From Geomonas diazotrophica (GTDB taxonomy: Bacteria > Desulfobacterota > Desulfuromonadia > Geobacterales > Geobacteraceae): 64,000 nucleotides of DNA. Shown one piece after another: positions 37,401 to 50,747 of this stretch. Made by a program: the position numbers and the translations under genes. Position 1 is the first letter of the stretch. The number at the start of each line of letters is the position of its first letter. The notes under the pieces were generated by a model. It made no database searches, was not told the origin of the DNA, and worked only from the letters and a program-made list of their open reading frames with translations. The stretch covers positions 62,001-126,000 of the forward strand of contig NZ_JAHLMF010000011.1 in the NCBI RefSeq assembly GCF_018919385.1, read 5' to 3'.

Positions 37401-38504
37401 CTAATCACCCGGGTTTAGTCCCAGAAGCGGCTCGTGCACGAAGCGGCCGTCCTTCTGGATCAGGATGTCGTCGAACCACAGTTCACCGTCTCCGGCCAGG
37501 ATCTTCACCATGTCCCAGTGCACGGCGGAGCGGTTGCCGTTGTCGCACTCGTCGTAGGCCTGCCCGGGGGTGAAGTGGATGGAGCCGAAGATCTTCTCGT
37601 CGAAGAGGATGTTGCGCATCGGCACCCGGATCTTGGGGTTCACGCCGACGGCGAACTCCCCCACGTAGCGCGCCCCCTCGTCGGTGTCGAGGATGCGGTT
37701 CAGCTCCGCGTCCATGCCGGGCGAGGTGGCCTTGACGATGCGCCCCTTCTCGAACTCCAGGCGGATGTTGTTGAATTCCTTTCCCTGGTACACGGTGGGA
37801 CAGTTGTAGGTGATGTACCCTTCCACCGAGTCGCGCACCGGCGCGGTGAAGACCTCGCCGTCGGGGATGTTCAGGCGCCCGTCGCACTTGATGCCGGGGA
37901 GCCCCTTGATGCTGAAGGAGAGGTCCGTGTCCGAGGCCTTGATGCGCACCCGGTCGGCGGCGTCGACGCACGCCTTCAGCGCGTCCTGCTTCCTCGACTC
38001 CTCCTCCCAGTCCATGCAGCAGGCGGCGAAGAGGTAATCCTCGTACTCGTCCAGGCTCATGCGCGCTTCCTGCGCGGCGCCGTGGGTCGGGTAGCGGGTG
38101 ACCACCCAGCGGGTCCCCTTGACGCGCTGGTCGATGATGGGGCGCACCACCTTGGACCAGGCGATCATGCTCTGCTGGTTCGCCTTGGCCATCACCATGG
38201 AGTTGTCCGCGGCGGAGAGGCCGAAGTAGACGTCCACCTCTTTCATGAAGTCGAGTTTGTGCTGCGGGAAGTAGGAGAGCTGGTCGGGGTTGGCGAGGTT
38301 GTAGAAGTAGCGTCCGATGTCCGGGATGCTGAACTCGTACTCGACGTACTTGGCCCCCTTCTCAAGGCACAGGGCGTAGAGCTCCTTGACCAGCGGCGCA
38401 CCTTCCAGCCCGGCGCAGGAGATCAGCACCACGTCGCCCGGCTGCACGCGGGCCGAGTAGTTGACCAGGACTTCGGCGAATTGTCTGACGCGAGGATCTT
38501 TCAT
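37401..38504 (-). CDS. M29-family aminopeptidase
   Basis: The 367-residue metallopeptidase resembles thermophilic aminopeptidases AmpS/PepS. It has RVQPGDVVLISC, a long central part with DLSFSIKGLPGIKCDGRLNIPDGEVFTAPV (the metal-binding region with Asn-Ile-Pro-Asp-Gly-Glu) and GEFAVGVNPKIR, EKIFGSIHFTPGQAYDECDN and SAVHWDMVKI near the end. It would trim N-terminal residues from peptides. ATG 38504 starts the conserved sequence; an upstream extension runs through repeat DNA. Two bases separate its stop from the TsaC-like start. Confidence 0.92.
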   Translation of the reverse strand: MKDPRVRQFAEVLVNYSARVQPGDVVLISCAGLEGAPLVKELYALCLEKGAKYVEYEFSIPDIGRYFYNLANPDQLSYFPQHKLDFMKEVDVYFGLSAADNSMVMAKANQQSMIAWSKVVRPIIDQRVKGTRWVVTRYPTHGAAQEARMSLDEYEDYLFAACCMDWEEESRKQDALKACVDAADRVRIKASDTDLSFSIKGLPGIKCDGRLNIPDGEVFTAPVRDSVEGYITYNCPTVYQGKEFNNIRLEFEKGRIVKATSPGMDAELNRILDTDEGARYVGEFAVGVNPKIRVPMRNILFDEKIFGSIHFTPGQAYDECDNGNRSAVHWDMVKILAGDGELWFDDILIQKDGRFVHEPLLGLNPGD

Positions 38505-38585
38505 ATGCGTGCCCCCGTAAGGTGGTTTCAGGATGGGTGACGCGGCTGCCCGGCTTAAGGTGGCCGGCAAGCGATGACCGATTCT

Positions 38586-38689
38586 GTAGGGGCGAATAAT
38601 CATTCGCCCTAATCAGCAAGAGCCACCTCACCCGCCCCTTTCCCCCAGGAGAGGGGGGACGGTCAGGGCGAATATTTATTCGCCCCTAC
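38586..38689. repeat. 104-bp MITE-like palindromic element, copy 2
   Basis: The left end is GTAG plus the palindrome GGGCGAATAATCATTCGCCC. The right end is GGGCGAATATTTATTCGCCC plus CTAC. The internal 55 bases include a GC-rich segment, CCTCACCCGCCCC and GGAGAGGGG (38625-38659). Length equals that of copy 1 at 2844-2947. It sits between dut and the M29 gene. Confidence 0.8.
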
Positions 38690-38699
38690 AGTGGACATC

Positions 38700-39139
<440 letters not shown>

Positions 39140-39140
<1 letters not shown>

Positions 39141-40396
39141 CAGACGTTTATGTCGGAATTCGAGAAGGCGGGCGTGCCGATCCGGCCCAGCATGACCAGG
39201 GTCAGCGCGGAGTTGTCCAGGATCTCGTTGGCGAGTTGCTGGATGCTTTCGGAGGTGACACGGTCGAAACCTTCCATGATCTCGGAGAGCGGCAGCGGCG
39301 TGCCGAAGTAGATCTCGTTCTTGGCCAGGCGGGACATCCTGTTGTCGCTGGACTCAAGCGACAGGAGGAGGTTCCCCTTCAGTTGCTCCCGGGCAGCCTC
39401 GAGCTGGTCGGCGGGGACGGGCTCGTTCTTGAAGCGCCCGATCTCGCGCAGCATGATCTCGAGGAGCTCCTTGGAGTTTTCCGGGCTGGCGCCGGCGTAG
39501 ACCACCAGGGAACCGGCGTCGGCATGGGAGGCGATGTAGGAGTAGACCGAGTAGGCAAGCCCGCTCTTCTCGCGCACCTCCTGGAACAGGCGCGAGCTCA
39601 TGGAGCCACCGAGGATGGCGTTCATGATGAAGGCGTCGTAGCGCTGAGGGTGGCTCTGCTGCACCCCCTTGAGGCCGAGGCAGACGTGGATCTGCTCCAG
39701 GTCCTTCTCGACCAGCTCGATCCTGCGCTCGTAGACCGGAGGAGTCGATTCGCTCCTGCCGTGTCCCGGCTCCACCCCCTGCAGGAACTCCTCCAAAAGG
39801 GCGGTCAGTTTCTCGTGGGTGACGTTGCCGGCGGCGGTGACGATGACGTCGTCGGCGCGGTACATCCGCTCCTTGTAGGCGATGATCGCGTCGCGGGAGA
39901 GCCCGGTGACGCTCTCGGCATCCCCCAGGATGGACATCCCCAGCGGGTGCCCTTTCCAGAAGTGCTGATGGAACAGGTCGTGGATCAGGTCGTCCGGGGT
40001 GTCCTCCATCATGTTGATCTCCTGGAGCACCACGCGGCGCTCCTTTTCGATCTCTTCGCTGTCGAAGGTGGAATGGAGGAAGATGTCGGTCAGAAGGTCG
40101 ACCGCCCGGGGGAGGAACTTGTCCAGGACCTTGGCGTAGTAGCAGACGTATTCGCGGCTGGTGAAGGCGTTCAGGACGCCGCCCACGGAGTCGATCTCGC
40201 GGGCGATATCCAATGAAGAGCGGCGTTGCGTCCCTTTAAAGAGGAGATGTTCGATGAAGTGGGCGACGCCGTTCGACTCCCGCCGTTCGTGGCGGGAGCC
40301 GTTGGCGACCCATATGCCGATGGAAACTGAGCTGGCATACGGTATCCGCTCGGTGATGACGCGGATACCGTTATTTAGCGTGGTCTTTTTAATCAT
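39140..40396 (-). CDS. M16-family zinc peptidase
   Basis: The 418-residue peptidase has the inverted zinc motif HFIEH (His46, Glu49, His50 in [16 protein letters not shown]) with the distal Glu in [16 protein letters not shown]. The inactive-like C-terminal half follows ([24 protein letters not shown]). This is the bacterial processing-peptidase-like type, close in length to mitochondrial MPP beta. In many genomes it follows pnp, as here (53 bases). The substrate is unknown. Confidence 0.93.
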
Positions 40397-40449
40397 GGCT
40401 AGAACTATACCGGGAAAGCCGAAAATTGCCAGCTCTCACATGAGAGATG

Positions 40450-42540
40450 TTATTCGGTGAAGGTCTGGCCCAGAGCCTCTTTGCGGGAGAGCTTGATCTT
40501 GCCCTGCTTGTCGATGCCGATGCACTTCACCAGCACCTTGTCCCCTTCCTTGAGGATGTCGCTCACGTTCTTCACGCGCTCGGTGTCGAGCTCGGAGACG
40601 TGCACCAGACCGTCGGTTCCCGGGAAGATCTCGACGAACGCGCCGAACTCCATGATCTTCTTGACGGTGCCCATGTAGAGCTTCCCTTCCTCGGCCTCGG
40701 CGGTGAGGTTGCGGATCATCTTGATGGCGAGGTCGCATGCTTCCTTGTTGTTGGAGGCGATGTTGATCTTGCCGGTGTCCTCGATGTCGATGGCCACGCC
40801 GGTCGCCTCGGTGACGCTCCTGATGTTCTTGCCGCCGCTACCGATGACGTCGCGGATCTTGTCGACCTTGACCCAGATGGTGGTGATGCGCGGTGCGAAG
40901 GAGGAGAGGTCGCCGCGCGGGGTCGCGAGGGTTTTGGCCATTTCACCCAGGATGTGGACGCGGCCTGCCTTTGCCTGTGCCAGCGCGGCACCCATGATCT
41001 CGCGGGTCACGCCGCCTATCTTGATGTCCATCTGCAGCGCGGTGACGCCTTCGGCGGTACCGGCCACTTTGAAGTCCATGTCGCCCAGGTGGTCTTCGTC
41101 ACCCAGGATGTCGGAGAGGATGGCGTACTCGTCGCCTTCCTTGATGAGGCCCATGGCGATACCCGCGACCGGTGCCTTGATCGGGATGCCTGCGTCCATC
41201 ATGGACATGGAGCCGCCGCAAACGGTGGCCATGGAGGAGGAGCCGTTGCTCTCGGTGATGTCCGAGACGATGCGGATGGTGTAGGGGAAGTCGTCGTGTT
41301 TCGGGAGCACCTGCTGCAGCGCGCGCTCGGCGAGCATGCCGTGGCCGATTTCGCGGCGGCCCGGGGCGAGGCGGAAGCTGGTCTCACCGACGGAGTACGG
41401 CGGGAAGTTGTAGTGCAGGAGGAACTTCTTCCTGGAATCGCCGTAGAGCGAGTCGATGCGCTGCTCGTCGACCGAGGTGCCCAGGGTGGCGGCCACGATG
41501 GACTGGGTCTCGCCGCGGGTGAACAGGGCGGAACCGTGGGCGCGCGGCAGGAAGCCGACCTCGGTGGCGATGTTACGGATGGTCTTGGTGTCGCGGCCGT
41601 CGATCCTGGAGCCGTCCTTGATGATGTGCTCGCGCACCAGGTTGTACTCGAGGTCTTCGATGAAGGCCTTGACCTCTTTCTCGGAGCCTTCGAACTCCTC
41701 GGCCAGTGCCGCCACGGTCTTCTCGGTGATGGCGTCGATGGCGTCGTGACGCTCGCCTTTGGCCTTGATGCGAACCGCAGCCTTCATCTCTTCCTTGGCG
41801 AGCGCGTCGACGCGGGCTTTCAGGGCCTCGTTCACTACCGGCGCCGGGACGTCGCGCTTCACGACGCCGACCTTGGCAGCCAGTTCTTCCTGCGCTGCCA
41901 GGATACCCTGCACCGCTTCCTTGCCGAAGAAGATCGCTTCGAGGAGGTCGTCCTCGGAGACCTCGGAGGCGCTCCCTTCCACCATCAGGATCGCGTCCTT
42001 GGAGGCCGCGATCACGATCTCCATGTCGCTCTGCTCTTCCTGCTCGGCGCTCGGGTTGGCGATGAACTTGCCGTCCACGCGGCCGACCTTGACGCCGGCG
42101 ATCGGGCCCGCGAAGGGCGCGTCGGATACCATGAGCGCCGCGGAGGCGCCGATCATGGCGAGGATGCCGGGATCGTGGTCCTTGTCGGCCGACATGACTG
42201 TGGCCATGATCTGGGTGTCGTTAAGGAACCCTTCCGGGAACAGCGGACGGATGGGACGGTCGATGAGACGGCAGGTCAGGGTTTCGCTGTCGGAGGGACG
42301 CCCTTCGCGCTTGAAGAAGGAGCCGGGGATGCGGCCGCCCGCGTACGCTTTCTCCTGGTAGTTGACGGTGAGCGGGAAGAAGCCCTGCCCTTCCTTGGCG
42401 GTTTTCATGGCGACGGCGGTGACGAGCACCATGGTGTCGCCGCTTTTGATCATGACCGCGCCGCTTGCCTGCTTGGCGATCTTGCCTGTTTCGATAGTGA
42501 TAGTTTTGCCACAGCACTCTGCTTGTACAGTGTGTACCAT
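40450..42540 (-). CDS. pnp: Polyribonucleotide nucleotidyltransferase (PNPase)
   Basis: PNPase degrades RNA 3' to 5' phosphorolytically in the degradosome. The 696-residue protein has two RNase PH-like domains ([54 protein letters not shown]), then a KH domain ([21 protein letters not shown]) and a C-terminal S1 domain ([21 protein letters not shown]). ATG 42540 is preceded by GGAGG with eight-base spacing; upstream codons run into the leader. rpsO is directly upstream, the classic rpsO-pnp pair. Confidence 0.97.
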   Translation of the reverse strand: MVHTVQAECCGKTITIETGKIAKQASGAVMIKSGDTMVLVTAVAMKTAKEGQGFFPLTVNYQEKAYAGGRIPGSFFKREGRPSDSETLTCRLIDRPIRPLFPEGFLNDTQIMATVMSADKDHDPGILAMIGASAALMVSDAPFAGPIAGVKVGRVDGKFIANPSAEQEEQSDMEIVIAASKDAILMVEGSASEVSEDDLLEAIFFGKEAVQGILAAQEELAAKVGVVKRDVPAPVVNEALKARVDALAKEEMKAAVRIKAKGERHDAIDAITEKTVAALAEEFEGSEKEVKAFIEDLEYNLVREHIIKDGSRIDGRDTKTIRNIATEVGFLPRAHGSALFTRGETQSIVAATLGTSVDEQRIDSLYGDSRKKFLLHYNFPPYSVGETSFRLAPGRREIGHGMLAERALQQVLPKHDDFPYTIRIVSDITESNGSSSMATVCGGSMSMMDAGIPIKAPVAGIAMGLIKEGDEYAILSDILGDEDHLGDMDFKVAGTAEGVTALQMDIKIGGVTREIMGAALAQAKAGRVHILGEMAKTLATPRGDLSSFAPRITTIWVKVDKIRDVIGSGGKNIRSVTEATGVAIDIEDTGKINIASNNKEACDLAIKMIRNLTAEAEEGKLYMGTVKKIMEFGAFVEIFPGTDGLVHVSELDTERVKNVSDILKEGDKVLVKCIGIDKQGKIKLSRKEALGQTFTE

Positions 42541-42725
42541 TGTTACGGCCTCCATTTGGCTTTGTTCTGGTTGGTGTTGGGGCCGCCGAGAAAAGCGCCT
42601 TGCGGGCGTAAAGGTGCGCCGCAGGGCAGTTTTATCCACGCCCCCAACAAAGAAAAGGGCACGAGGCCCTTACATGATAAAAAAGAGGAAAGGCAATATA
42701 CCCCAGTGAGGTATACTGCCTTTTC
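42541..42725 (-). promoter_or_regulatory. rpsO-pnp intercistronic region with two hairpins
   Basis: On the minus strand a long imperfect stem comes first (42723-42689, see separate entry). A second hairpin, AAGGGC-CTCGT-GCCCTT (about 42671-42655), follows. In E. coli this interval holds the rpsO terminator and the RNase III site through which PNPase controls its own message. The arrangement here is consistent with that, but it is not proof. Confidence 0.5.
42678..42723 (-). terminator. Hairpin terminator after rpsO
   Basis: AAAGGCA-TATACC arms (42689-42702 and 42710-42723) pair with one mismatch. On the minus strand they lead to TTCCTCTTTTTT. It lies three bases after the rpsO stop codon. 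Readthrough into pnp is expected. Confidence 0.7.
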
Positions 42726-42992
42726 TTACCTTCTGATGCCGAGTTTAGCGATGATCGCTTTGTACCTTTCGACGTCTTTCTTCTTCAGGTAGTCAAGCAG
42801 ACCCCTTCTCTGACCGACGATCTTCAGCAGACCGCGACGGCTGTGATGATCCTTCTTGTGAGTCTTGAAGTGCTCAGTCAGATAGGTGATACGCTCCGAA
42901 AGAATTGCAATCTGCACTTCCGGCGAACCCGTGTCGGAATCGTGCAGCTTATGAGCTGTGATGATTTCCTGCTTCTTTTCCGTTTGCAGCAT
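42726..42992 (-). CDS. rpsO: 30S ribosomal protein S15
   Basis: The 88-residue protein reads [20 protein letters not shown] and [22 protein letters not shown], followed by [27 protein letters not shown], the canonical S15 sequence that binds the 16S rRNA central domain. Position between truB and pnp is conserved in many bacteria. Confidence 0.98.
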   Translation of the reverse strand: MLQTEKKQEIITAHKLHDSDTGSPEVQIAILSERITYLTEHFKTHKKDHHSRRGLLKIVGQRRGLLDYLKKKDVERYKAIIAKLGIRR

Positions 42993-43120
42993 GTGGTTAC
43001 ACCCCCTTCCGCTTCCTAGTTATTTTACTTATTTATACCTGCCCGCTAAGCTTGTCGCCGCGGAATAGATCAAGACCTTTAACTCTTATCACAAAAGCAA
43101 GTACGTGTAAAGAAGGAATA

Positions 43121-44008
43121 CTAATTGAATACGCGTGCCAGACGCAGCCCTTTGAGCTTGTCGTACTCCGCTACTGCAGCGAAACGCTCCCCCAGATAGA
43201 GCCGCACCTGTTCCCCTTGGGCCAGTTCACCCGGAGCTTCAATGAAATCATGGGGCTGCGGTACCACGCCGTTCAACACCTTCCTCCCACCTGCCTCGGT
43301 GAGAAAAAGCGCCTTGAGGTGCTCGAGCGCACGGTCGAGGGGCATGAGTAGCGCCTGCTGGTCAGCGGCTCCGGCCAGCGTCTCGATGCTGATGGCGTCG
43401 GCCTCCCTGAAGAGCCCGCTCCTGGCGCGCCGCAGCTCCAGGAGATGCGCGCCGCAGCCGAGCGCCTCGCCGATGTCGCAGGCGAGCGTCCTCACGTAGG
43501 TGCCGCGCGAGCAGCGCACGGTGAAGCAGGCTTCGGGGAGACGGATCCATTCGAAGACGAGCGAGTGGATCTCCACCTCGCGCGCCTCGCGCTCGACCTC
43601 GATTCCCTTCCGGGCCAGCTTGTAGAGCGCCACGCCCCCCTGTTTGATGGCGGAGAACATGGGAGGAAGCTGTTTCTGGAGCCCCAGGAACTGCGGCACC
43701 AGCCGCTCCAGGTCGGCAGGGGCGAGGTGCGACCACTCCCGCTCTGCGATCACCTCTCCGGTGAGATCCTGGGTATCTGTGGCGACCCCCAGCCGCAGGA
43801 CGGCCCGGTATTCCTTCTCCGCTTCGTCCAGGAACTGGATCGCCTTGGTCCCCTCCCCCACCGCGACCGGCAAGACGCCGGTGGCGAAGGGATCGAGGGT
43901 CCCGGTGTGCCCGACCTTCTTCTGATTGATGGCGCGACGGACCTTCGACACGATGTCATGCGAGGTGACACCGGCCGGCTTGTCGATAACGAAAAAGCCG
44001 TTCAGCAT
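43121..44008 (-). CDS. truB: tRNA pseudouridine-55 synthase
   Basis: TruB isomerises uridine 55 in the T-loop of tRNAs. The 295-residue protein has GFFVIDKPAGVTSHDIVSKVRR, the catalytic Asp in KVGHTGTLDPFATGVLPVAVG, and RCSRGTYVRTLACDIGEALGCGAHL, plus a C-terminal PUA-like region. Its start overlaps the stop of the NrnA-like gene by one base. Confidence 0.97.
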   Translation of the reverse strand: MLNGFFVIDKPAGVTSHDIVSKVRRAINQKKVGHTGTLDPFATGVLPVAVGEGTKAIQFLDEAEKEYRAVLRLGVATDTQDLTGEVIAEREWSHLAPADLERLVPQFLGLQKQLPPMFSAIKQGGVALYKLARKGIEVEREAREVEIHSLVFEWIRLPEACFTVRCSRGTYVRTLACDIGEALGCGAHLLELRRARSGLFREADAISIETLAGAADQQALLMPLDRALEHLKALFLTEAGGRKVLNGVVPQPHDFIEAPGELAQGEQVRLYLGERFAAVAEYDKLKGLRLARVFN

Positions 44009-44976
44009 CAGCGCATCTGCTCCAGCCGGTCGAAGACCTGCGCCTTCACCTCGGCGAGGGTCCCGCGCACCATGCAGCCGGCGGCGTTGTGGTGCCCGCC
44101 GCCGCCGAAGGAGGCGGAGACGGCCGAGACGTCCACCTTACCCTTGGACCGGAAGCCGACCTTGAAGAGCCCCTCCTCCACCTGGCGGAAGAAGAGCGCC
44201 ACCTGCACCCCCTTGATGGAACGCGGGTAGTTGATGAAGCGGTCGGTGTCCTGGGCGGTGGCACCGGTCTTTTGGTACATGTCCAGGGTCACCGTCACCG
44301 AGGCGTACTCGCCCGAGGGGGAGACGGTCAGGTCCGAGAGTGCCAGCGCGAGGAGCGCGATCCTCTGCAGAGGCTCGCTCTCGTAGAGGTTCTCGTTGAC
44401 GCTCCACGCGTTCACCCCCTTGCCGATCATCTCGCCGGCAATGGCGAAGGACTCTGGGTCGGAGTTGGAATAGTGGAAGCTCCCGGTGTCGGAAAGGATG
44501 GCGGTGTAGATGCAGAGCGCGGTGGGAAAATCCACCTCGTCGCCGGCGGCCCTGATGATCCGGTAGATGAGGGCGGCGGTGGCGCTCGCCTTGGGGTCGA
44601 TCAGGTTGCAGACGCCGAAGTTCTCACACCCCAGGTGATGGTCGATGTTGATGAAGCGGCCGATCCGCCTGTTTTCGGTGACCGCCTTGCCGGCGCGCCG
44701 GAACTCGCCGACGTCGAGCACGAAGCAGACGTCGAAGTCGCGGTCCGGCATCTCGCCGTAGACCTGATCCGCCATGGGGAGGAAGGAGCAGTTGTCCGGG
44801 ACGGGGTCGCTCAGGTAGACGGTGACGTCCTTGCCGCGCGCGGTGAGGTAGTTGGCCAAAGCCAGGGAAGAACCGACCGCGTCGGGGTCGGGGCTCTCGT
44901 GGCTGGTTACCAGGAAGCTCTGCGCCTGGTCGATCTCCGCCACTATCCGCTTAATCTCAGCTGTTGTCGCCGTCAT
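44008..44976 (-). CDS. DHH-family oligoribonuclease / pAp phosphatase
   Basis: The 322-residue protein has the DHH/DHHA1 layout of NrnA: FLVTSHESPDPDAVGSSLALANYL, DVCFVLDVGEFRR, NIDHHLGCENFG (the DHH motif), SDTGSFHYSNSDPESF, and the C-terminal GGGGHHNAAGCMV. NrnA-type enzymes remove nanoRNAs and dephosphorylate 3'-phosphoadenosine 5'-phosphate. ATG 44976 is placed so that the gene overlaps rbfA by 20 bases, with GGAG ahead; a TTG four codons earlier is too close to that site. Its place between rbfA and truB is conserved. Confidence 0.92.
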   Translation of the reverse strand: MTATTAEIKRIVAEIDQAQSFLVTSHESPDPDAVGSSLALANYLTARGKDVTVYLSDPVPDNCSFLPMADQVYGEMPDRDFDVCFVLDVGEFRRAGKAVTENRRIGRFINIDHHLGCENFGVCNLIDPKASATAALIYRIIRAAGDEVDFPTALCIYTAILSDTGSFHYSNSDPESFAIAGEMIGKGVNAWSVNENLYESEPLQRIALLALALSDLTVSPSGEYASVTVTLDMYQKTGATAQDTDRFINYPRSIKGVQVALFFRQVEEGLFKVGFRSKGKVDVSAVSASFGGGGHHNAAGCMVRGTLAEVKAQVFDRLEQMR

Positions 44977-45316
44977 CCGTAGCCCCAATCTCCTTCAGAA
45001 TCGATTCGATATGCTGGCCGTAGTCCAACGAGGTGTCGTACTTGAAGGTCACCTCGGGGGTGAAACGCAACTTGAGGGCCTGGCCGATCTCTTTGCGGAT
45101 GAAGCCCTTGGCGGAGTTGAGTCCCGCCTCACTGTTCTTCTTGGCGGCATCGTCGCCGTGCACCGTGAAGTAGACGGTCGCCTGCCTAAGATCGGCGGTG
45201 ACCTTGACTCCGGTGATGGTGAGAAAGCCTATGCGGGGGTCCTTGAGACCCTTTATCAGGAGTTCCGAGATGATCTTGTGGATCTCTTCGGCAACCTTGT
45301 CGGAACGCTTTACCAT
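44957..45316 (-). CDS. rbfA: Ribosome-binding factor A
   Basis: RbfA helps mature the 5' end of 16S rRNA in the 30S subunit. The 119-residue protein has KRSDKVAEEIHKIISELLI, KDPRIGFLTITGVKVTADL and LRFTPEVTFKYDTSLDYGQHI, the KH-like family pattern. ATG 45316 matches the conserved start; an in-frame extension upstream is unlikely. A 201-base spacer with a solo palindromic repeat separates it from infB. Confidence 0.95.
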   Translation of the reverse strand: MVKRSDKVAEEIHKIISELLIKGLKDPRIGFLTITGVKVTADLRQATVYFTVHGDDAAKKNSEAGLNSAKGFIRKEIGQALKLRFTPEVTFKYDTSLDYGQHIESILKEIGATDDGDNS

Positions 45317-45370
45317 GATTGTTTCTCTCTTGTCAGTCGGGGAAGTGCCATTGTCATGGACCACTCACCC

Positions 45371-45394
45371 GTAGGGGCGAATAATCATTCGCCC
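45371..45394. repeat. Solo left-end copy of the palindromic repeat
   Basis: GTAG plus GGGCGAATAATCATTCGCCC, identical to the left end of the element at 38586. No matching right end is found within 200 bases. It lies in the infB-rbfA spacer within the operon. Confidence 0.75.
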
Positions 45395-45517
45395 TGCCTT
45401 GCCCGCCCACCTTGCTCCGGGCGGAAAACGGGCTGAATCATAAAACGATAAGGGGAGAGGGCCTACCACGGCCGGGATGCCGGACGCGGGACGCCGCTCC
45501 CCCCGTGTGTTCGTCGG

Positions 45518-48403
<2,886 letters not shown>

Positions 48404-48997
48404 CTACTCACGCTCCTCCTCAAAGAAGTTCCTGTACTTTTCCATTTCCAATCCAATCGATCCCACGAAGCCGCTTTCCATAACAATCAGGACGCTTCTG
48501 AGTTCCTTTCCCAGCAATTCCCCAAGACGCCCCTTGGTGAACAGGGAGATGCAGGGGACCTCCTTGAGCTGCGCCAGCCCCCTGAACTTGTCGCCGATAT
48601 CGGGCGAGATGTCGGTGGCGACGAACAACAGGCCGGCACCCCCCTTTTTCAACTTTTCCTGAACCTGGTCGGAGCCCGACACCACCTTGCCCGCCTTGTT
48701 GGCCAGGCTGATGTAGGAGGCGATGCGCTCCTCGAGCTTGCGGACCACCTGCTGCACCACCCCCTCGGGGTCGGCGCCCAGCACCTCCCCCTTGAAGCCG
48801 CGGGAGAACTGCTTTTTCTGGGCCGCCTGCCTCAGGCAGGAGGCTTTCAGGCAGGTGTACGCCCCGCGTCCGGGGAGCTTGCTTTGCAGGTCGGGGACCA
48901 GGGTCCGGTCCGGGGCCAGCACGAAGCGAAGCAGTTCCCCCTTGTCCTTGGTCTCGCGGCAGGCAAGGCAGCTTCTCTGTGGTGTGGCCTTGGGCAT
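48404..48997 (-). CDS. YlxR domain fused to an L7Ae-type RNA-binding domain
   Basis: The 197-residue protein joins a YlxR/DUF448 domain (about 1-85: RSCLACRETKDKGELLRFVLAP, LPGRGAYTCLKASCL) to an L7Ae/L30e-like domain (about 95-197: RIASYISLANKAGKVVSGSDQV, LLFVATDISPDIGDKF). In Firmicutes these are two genes (ylxR and ylxQ) between nusA and infB; here they are one polypeptide. YlxR has been linked to RNase P and transcription regulation. It starts one base after the nusA stop. Confidence 0.9.
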   Translation of the reverse strand: MPKATPQRSCLACRETKDKGELLRFVLAPDRTLVPDLQSKLPGRGAYTCLKASCLRQAAQKKQFSRGFKGEVLGADPEGVVQQVVRKLEERIASYISLANKAGKVVSGSDQVQEKLKKGGAGLLFVATDISPDIGDKFRGLAQLKEVPCISLFTKGRLGELLGKELRSVLIVMESGFVGSIGLEMEKYRNFFEEERE

Positions 48998-48998
48998 C

Positions 48999-50153
48999 TT
49001 AATCCTCTTCGGTCGCCTCTACTACTGCTGCCGGCTCGGCGGCCTCGACGGGCTCGGCGGCCTCCTCTTCGACCTCGGTGCCGTCGTAGGAGGCGAACTG
49101 CTGCAGCTCGGCCTCGGCCATGCGGGTCTCGCTCTTGATGTCGATCTTCCAGCCGGTCAGCTTGGCGGCGAGACGCACGTTCTGGCCGCGCTTGCCGATG
49201 GCGAGCGAAAGCTGGTCGTCCGCCACGATGACTTCCATGGCATAGTCCTCCTCGTCCACGTACACCTTGGTCACCACGGCCGGGGCGAGGGCATTGCAGG
49301 CGAAGCGGGCGATGTCCTCGCTCCAGGGGATGATGTCGATCTTCTCGCCGCGCAGCTCGGACACCACGTTCTGGACGCGGGAACCGCGCATGCCGACGCA
49401 GGCGCCGACCGGGTCGACGTCGCCGTCGTGCGAGTAGACGGCGATCTTGGCGCGTCCGCCCGGCTCGCGCACGACGCTCTTGATCTCGACGATACCTTCC
49501 GCGATCTCCGGCACCTCGGCCTCGAACAGCTTGGCCAGCATGGTGGGATGGGTGCGGGAAAGCATGATCTGCGGCCCCTTGGTGGTCATGCGGATCTCGG
49601 TGATCAGGGCCTTGACGCGGTCGCCCTGGCGGTAGACCTCGCGCGGGGCCTGCTCCTTGTGCGGCAAGAGCGCCTCGGCACGTCCCAGGTCCACGATCAG
49701 GTCACCCTTCTCGAAACGGCGCACCACGCCGTTCACGATCTCGCCCTGGCGCTCCTGGAACTCGTTGAAGATGGTCTCGCGCTCGGCCTCGCGCACACGC
49801 TGGATGATCACCTGCTTTGCGGTCTGGGCGGCGATCCTGGAGAAGCCGGAGGCGTCCATCTTCATGCCGATGGAGTCGCCGATCTCGACCTCGGGGTCTT
49901 CCTCGCGCGCCTCCTCCAGCTCGATCTCGCGGTAGGAATCCTCCACCTCGTCTACGACAGTAACGAACTCGAACAGCTCAACCTCGCCGATCTCGGGGTT
50001 GTAGTGCGCCTCCAGATCACGGGTATTGCGAAATTTCTTGTTGGCAGCGGTGAGAACGGCCTGTTCCAGCGCCTCTACCACAATACTTTTATCGATGCCC
50101 TTCTCTTTTACGATCTGGTCGATCGTGTGCTTGAGGTTAAAGCTCGTTTCCAC
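48999..50153 (-). CDS. nusA: Transcription termination/antitermination protein NusA
   Basis: NusA binds RNA polymerase and nascent RNA and affects pausing, termination and antitermination. The 384-residue protein has the N-terminal RNAP-binding domain ([21 protein letters not shown]), S1 ([21 protein letters not shown]), KH1 ([25 protein letters not shown]) and KH2 ([21 protein letters not shown]), and an acidic C-terminal tail. It lacks the acidic repeats of E. coli NusA, as in most bacteria. NusA made here could act on the hairpins in the rimP leader. Confidence 0.97.
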   Translation of the reverse strand: METSFNLKHTIDQIVKEKGIDKSIVVEALEQAVLTAANKKFRNTRDLEAHYNPEIGEVELFEFVTVVDEVEDSYREIELEEAREEDPEVEIGDSIGMKMDASGFSRIAAQTAKQVIIQRVREAERETIFNEFQERQGEIVNGVVRRFEKGDLIVDLGRAEALLPHKEQAPREVYRQGDRVKALITEIRMTTKGPQIMLSRTHPTMLAKLFEAEVPEIAEGIVEIKSVVREPGGRAKIAVYSHDGDVDPVGACVGMRGSRVQNVVSELRGEKIDIIPWSEDIARFACNALAPAVVTKVYVDEEDYAMEVIVADDQLSLAIGKRGQNVRLAAKLTGWKIDIKSETRMAEAELQQFASYDGTEVEEEAAEPVEAAEPAAVVEATEED

Positions 50154-50195
50154 GTGACTGTCTCCTTCTGCTTGCTGATAATTGCAAAGTAAAAT

Positions 50196-50675
50196 TTAGA
50201 ATTCGAATTCGAGGTTGGCCTTGGCCACCTTGTCCAGCGGGATCGAGGCGTGCTGTCCCTCGGTGAGGTCGATGCCGATCACCCCGTCCTTGACCCCGAC
50301 CAGTTTCCCGGTGAAGGTCTTGCGCTTGTTCCCCGCGTCGTCGGTGAGCGTGTCGAAGGTCTTCACCTTCACCAGATGCCCCTGGAAGCGCTCGTAATCG
50401 GCGAGCTTCTTGAGCGGGCGGCAGATCCCCGGCGAGGAGACCTCCAGGTTGTAGTGATCCGGCATGAAGTCTTCCACGTCCAGGATGTCGGAGAGCTGCC
50501 GGCTCACGTCGGCGCAGTCATCCAGGGTGATGCCCCCTTCCTTCTCCAGGAAGACCCGCAGCACCATGTCGCGCCCCTCGCGCTTGTATTCCAGATCCAC
50601 CAGGCCGATACCGAGCGGTCCCCCGATCTCGGCGACAATTTCCGTGACTCTCTCTACTACATCAACCTTGGCCAT
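50196..50675 (-). CDS. rimP: Ribosome maturation factor RimP
   Basis: RimP supports 30S assembly. The 159-residue protein has IVAEIGGPLGIGLVDLEYKREGRDMVLRVFLEKEGGITLDDCADVSRQLSDILD and LEVSSPGICRPLKKLADYERF, the family signature, with a C-terminal Sm-like domain. It is the first gene of the long minus-strand operon. The ATG lies only 16 bases after the leader terminator hairpin. Confidence 0.95.
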   Translation of the reverse strand: MAKVDVVERVTEIVAEIGGPLGIGLVDLEYKREGRDMVLRVFLEKEGGITLDDCADVSRQLSDILDVEDFMPDHYNLEVSSPGICRPLKKLADYERFQGHLVKVKTFDTLTDDAGNKRKTFTGKLVGVKDGVIGIDLTEGQHASIPLDKVAKANLEFEF

Positions 50676-50691
50676 CTCTAGGTTTTCCCAT

Positions 50692-50718
50692 AAAAAAAAG
50701 CGAGCCGGAGGAGCTCAC
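50692..50718 (-). terminator. Leader terminator (attenuator) of the rimP-nusA-infB operon
   Basis: On the minus strand GTGAGC (50718-50713) pairs with GCTCGC (50705-50700) around TCCTCCG, followed by eight T residues. It lies between the promoter and rimP. The 5' arm GTGAG can instead pair with TTCACT (50728-50723) across CAAA, making an antiterminator hairpin that would exclude the terminator. Confidence 0.75.
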
Positions 50719-50747
50719 TTTTGAGTGAACGTTAACATGTGACCCAT

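Noticed and set aside
40447-42792. 781-codon plus-strand frame opposite pnp
   Set aside because: It mirrors pnp exactly, has no ribosome site and shows shadow-type composition.
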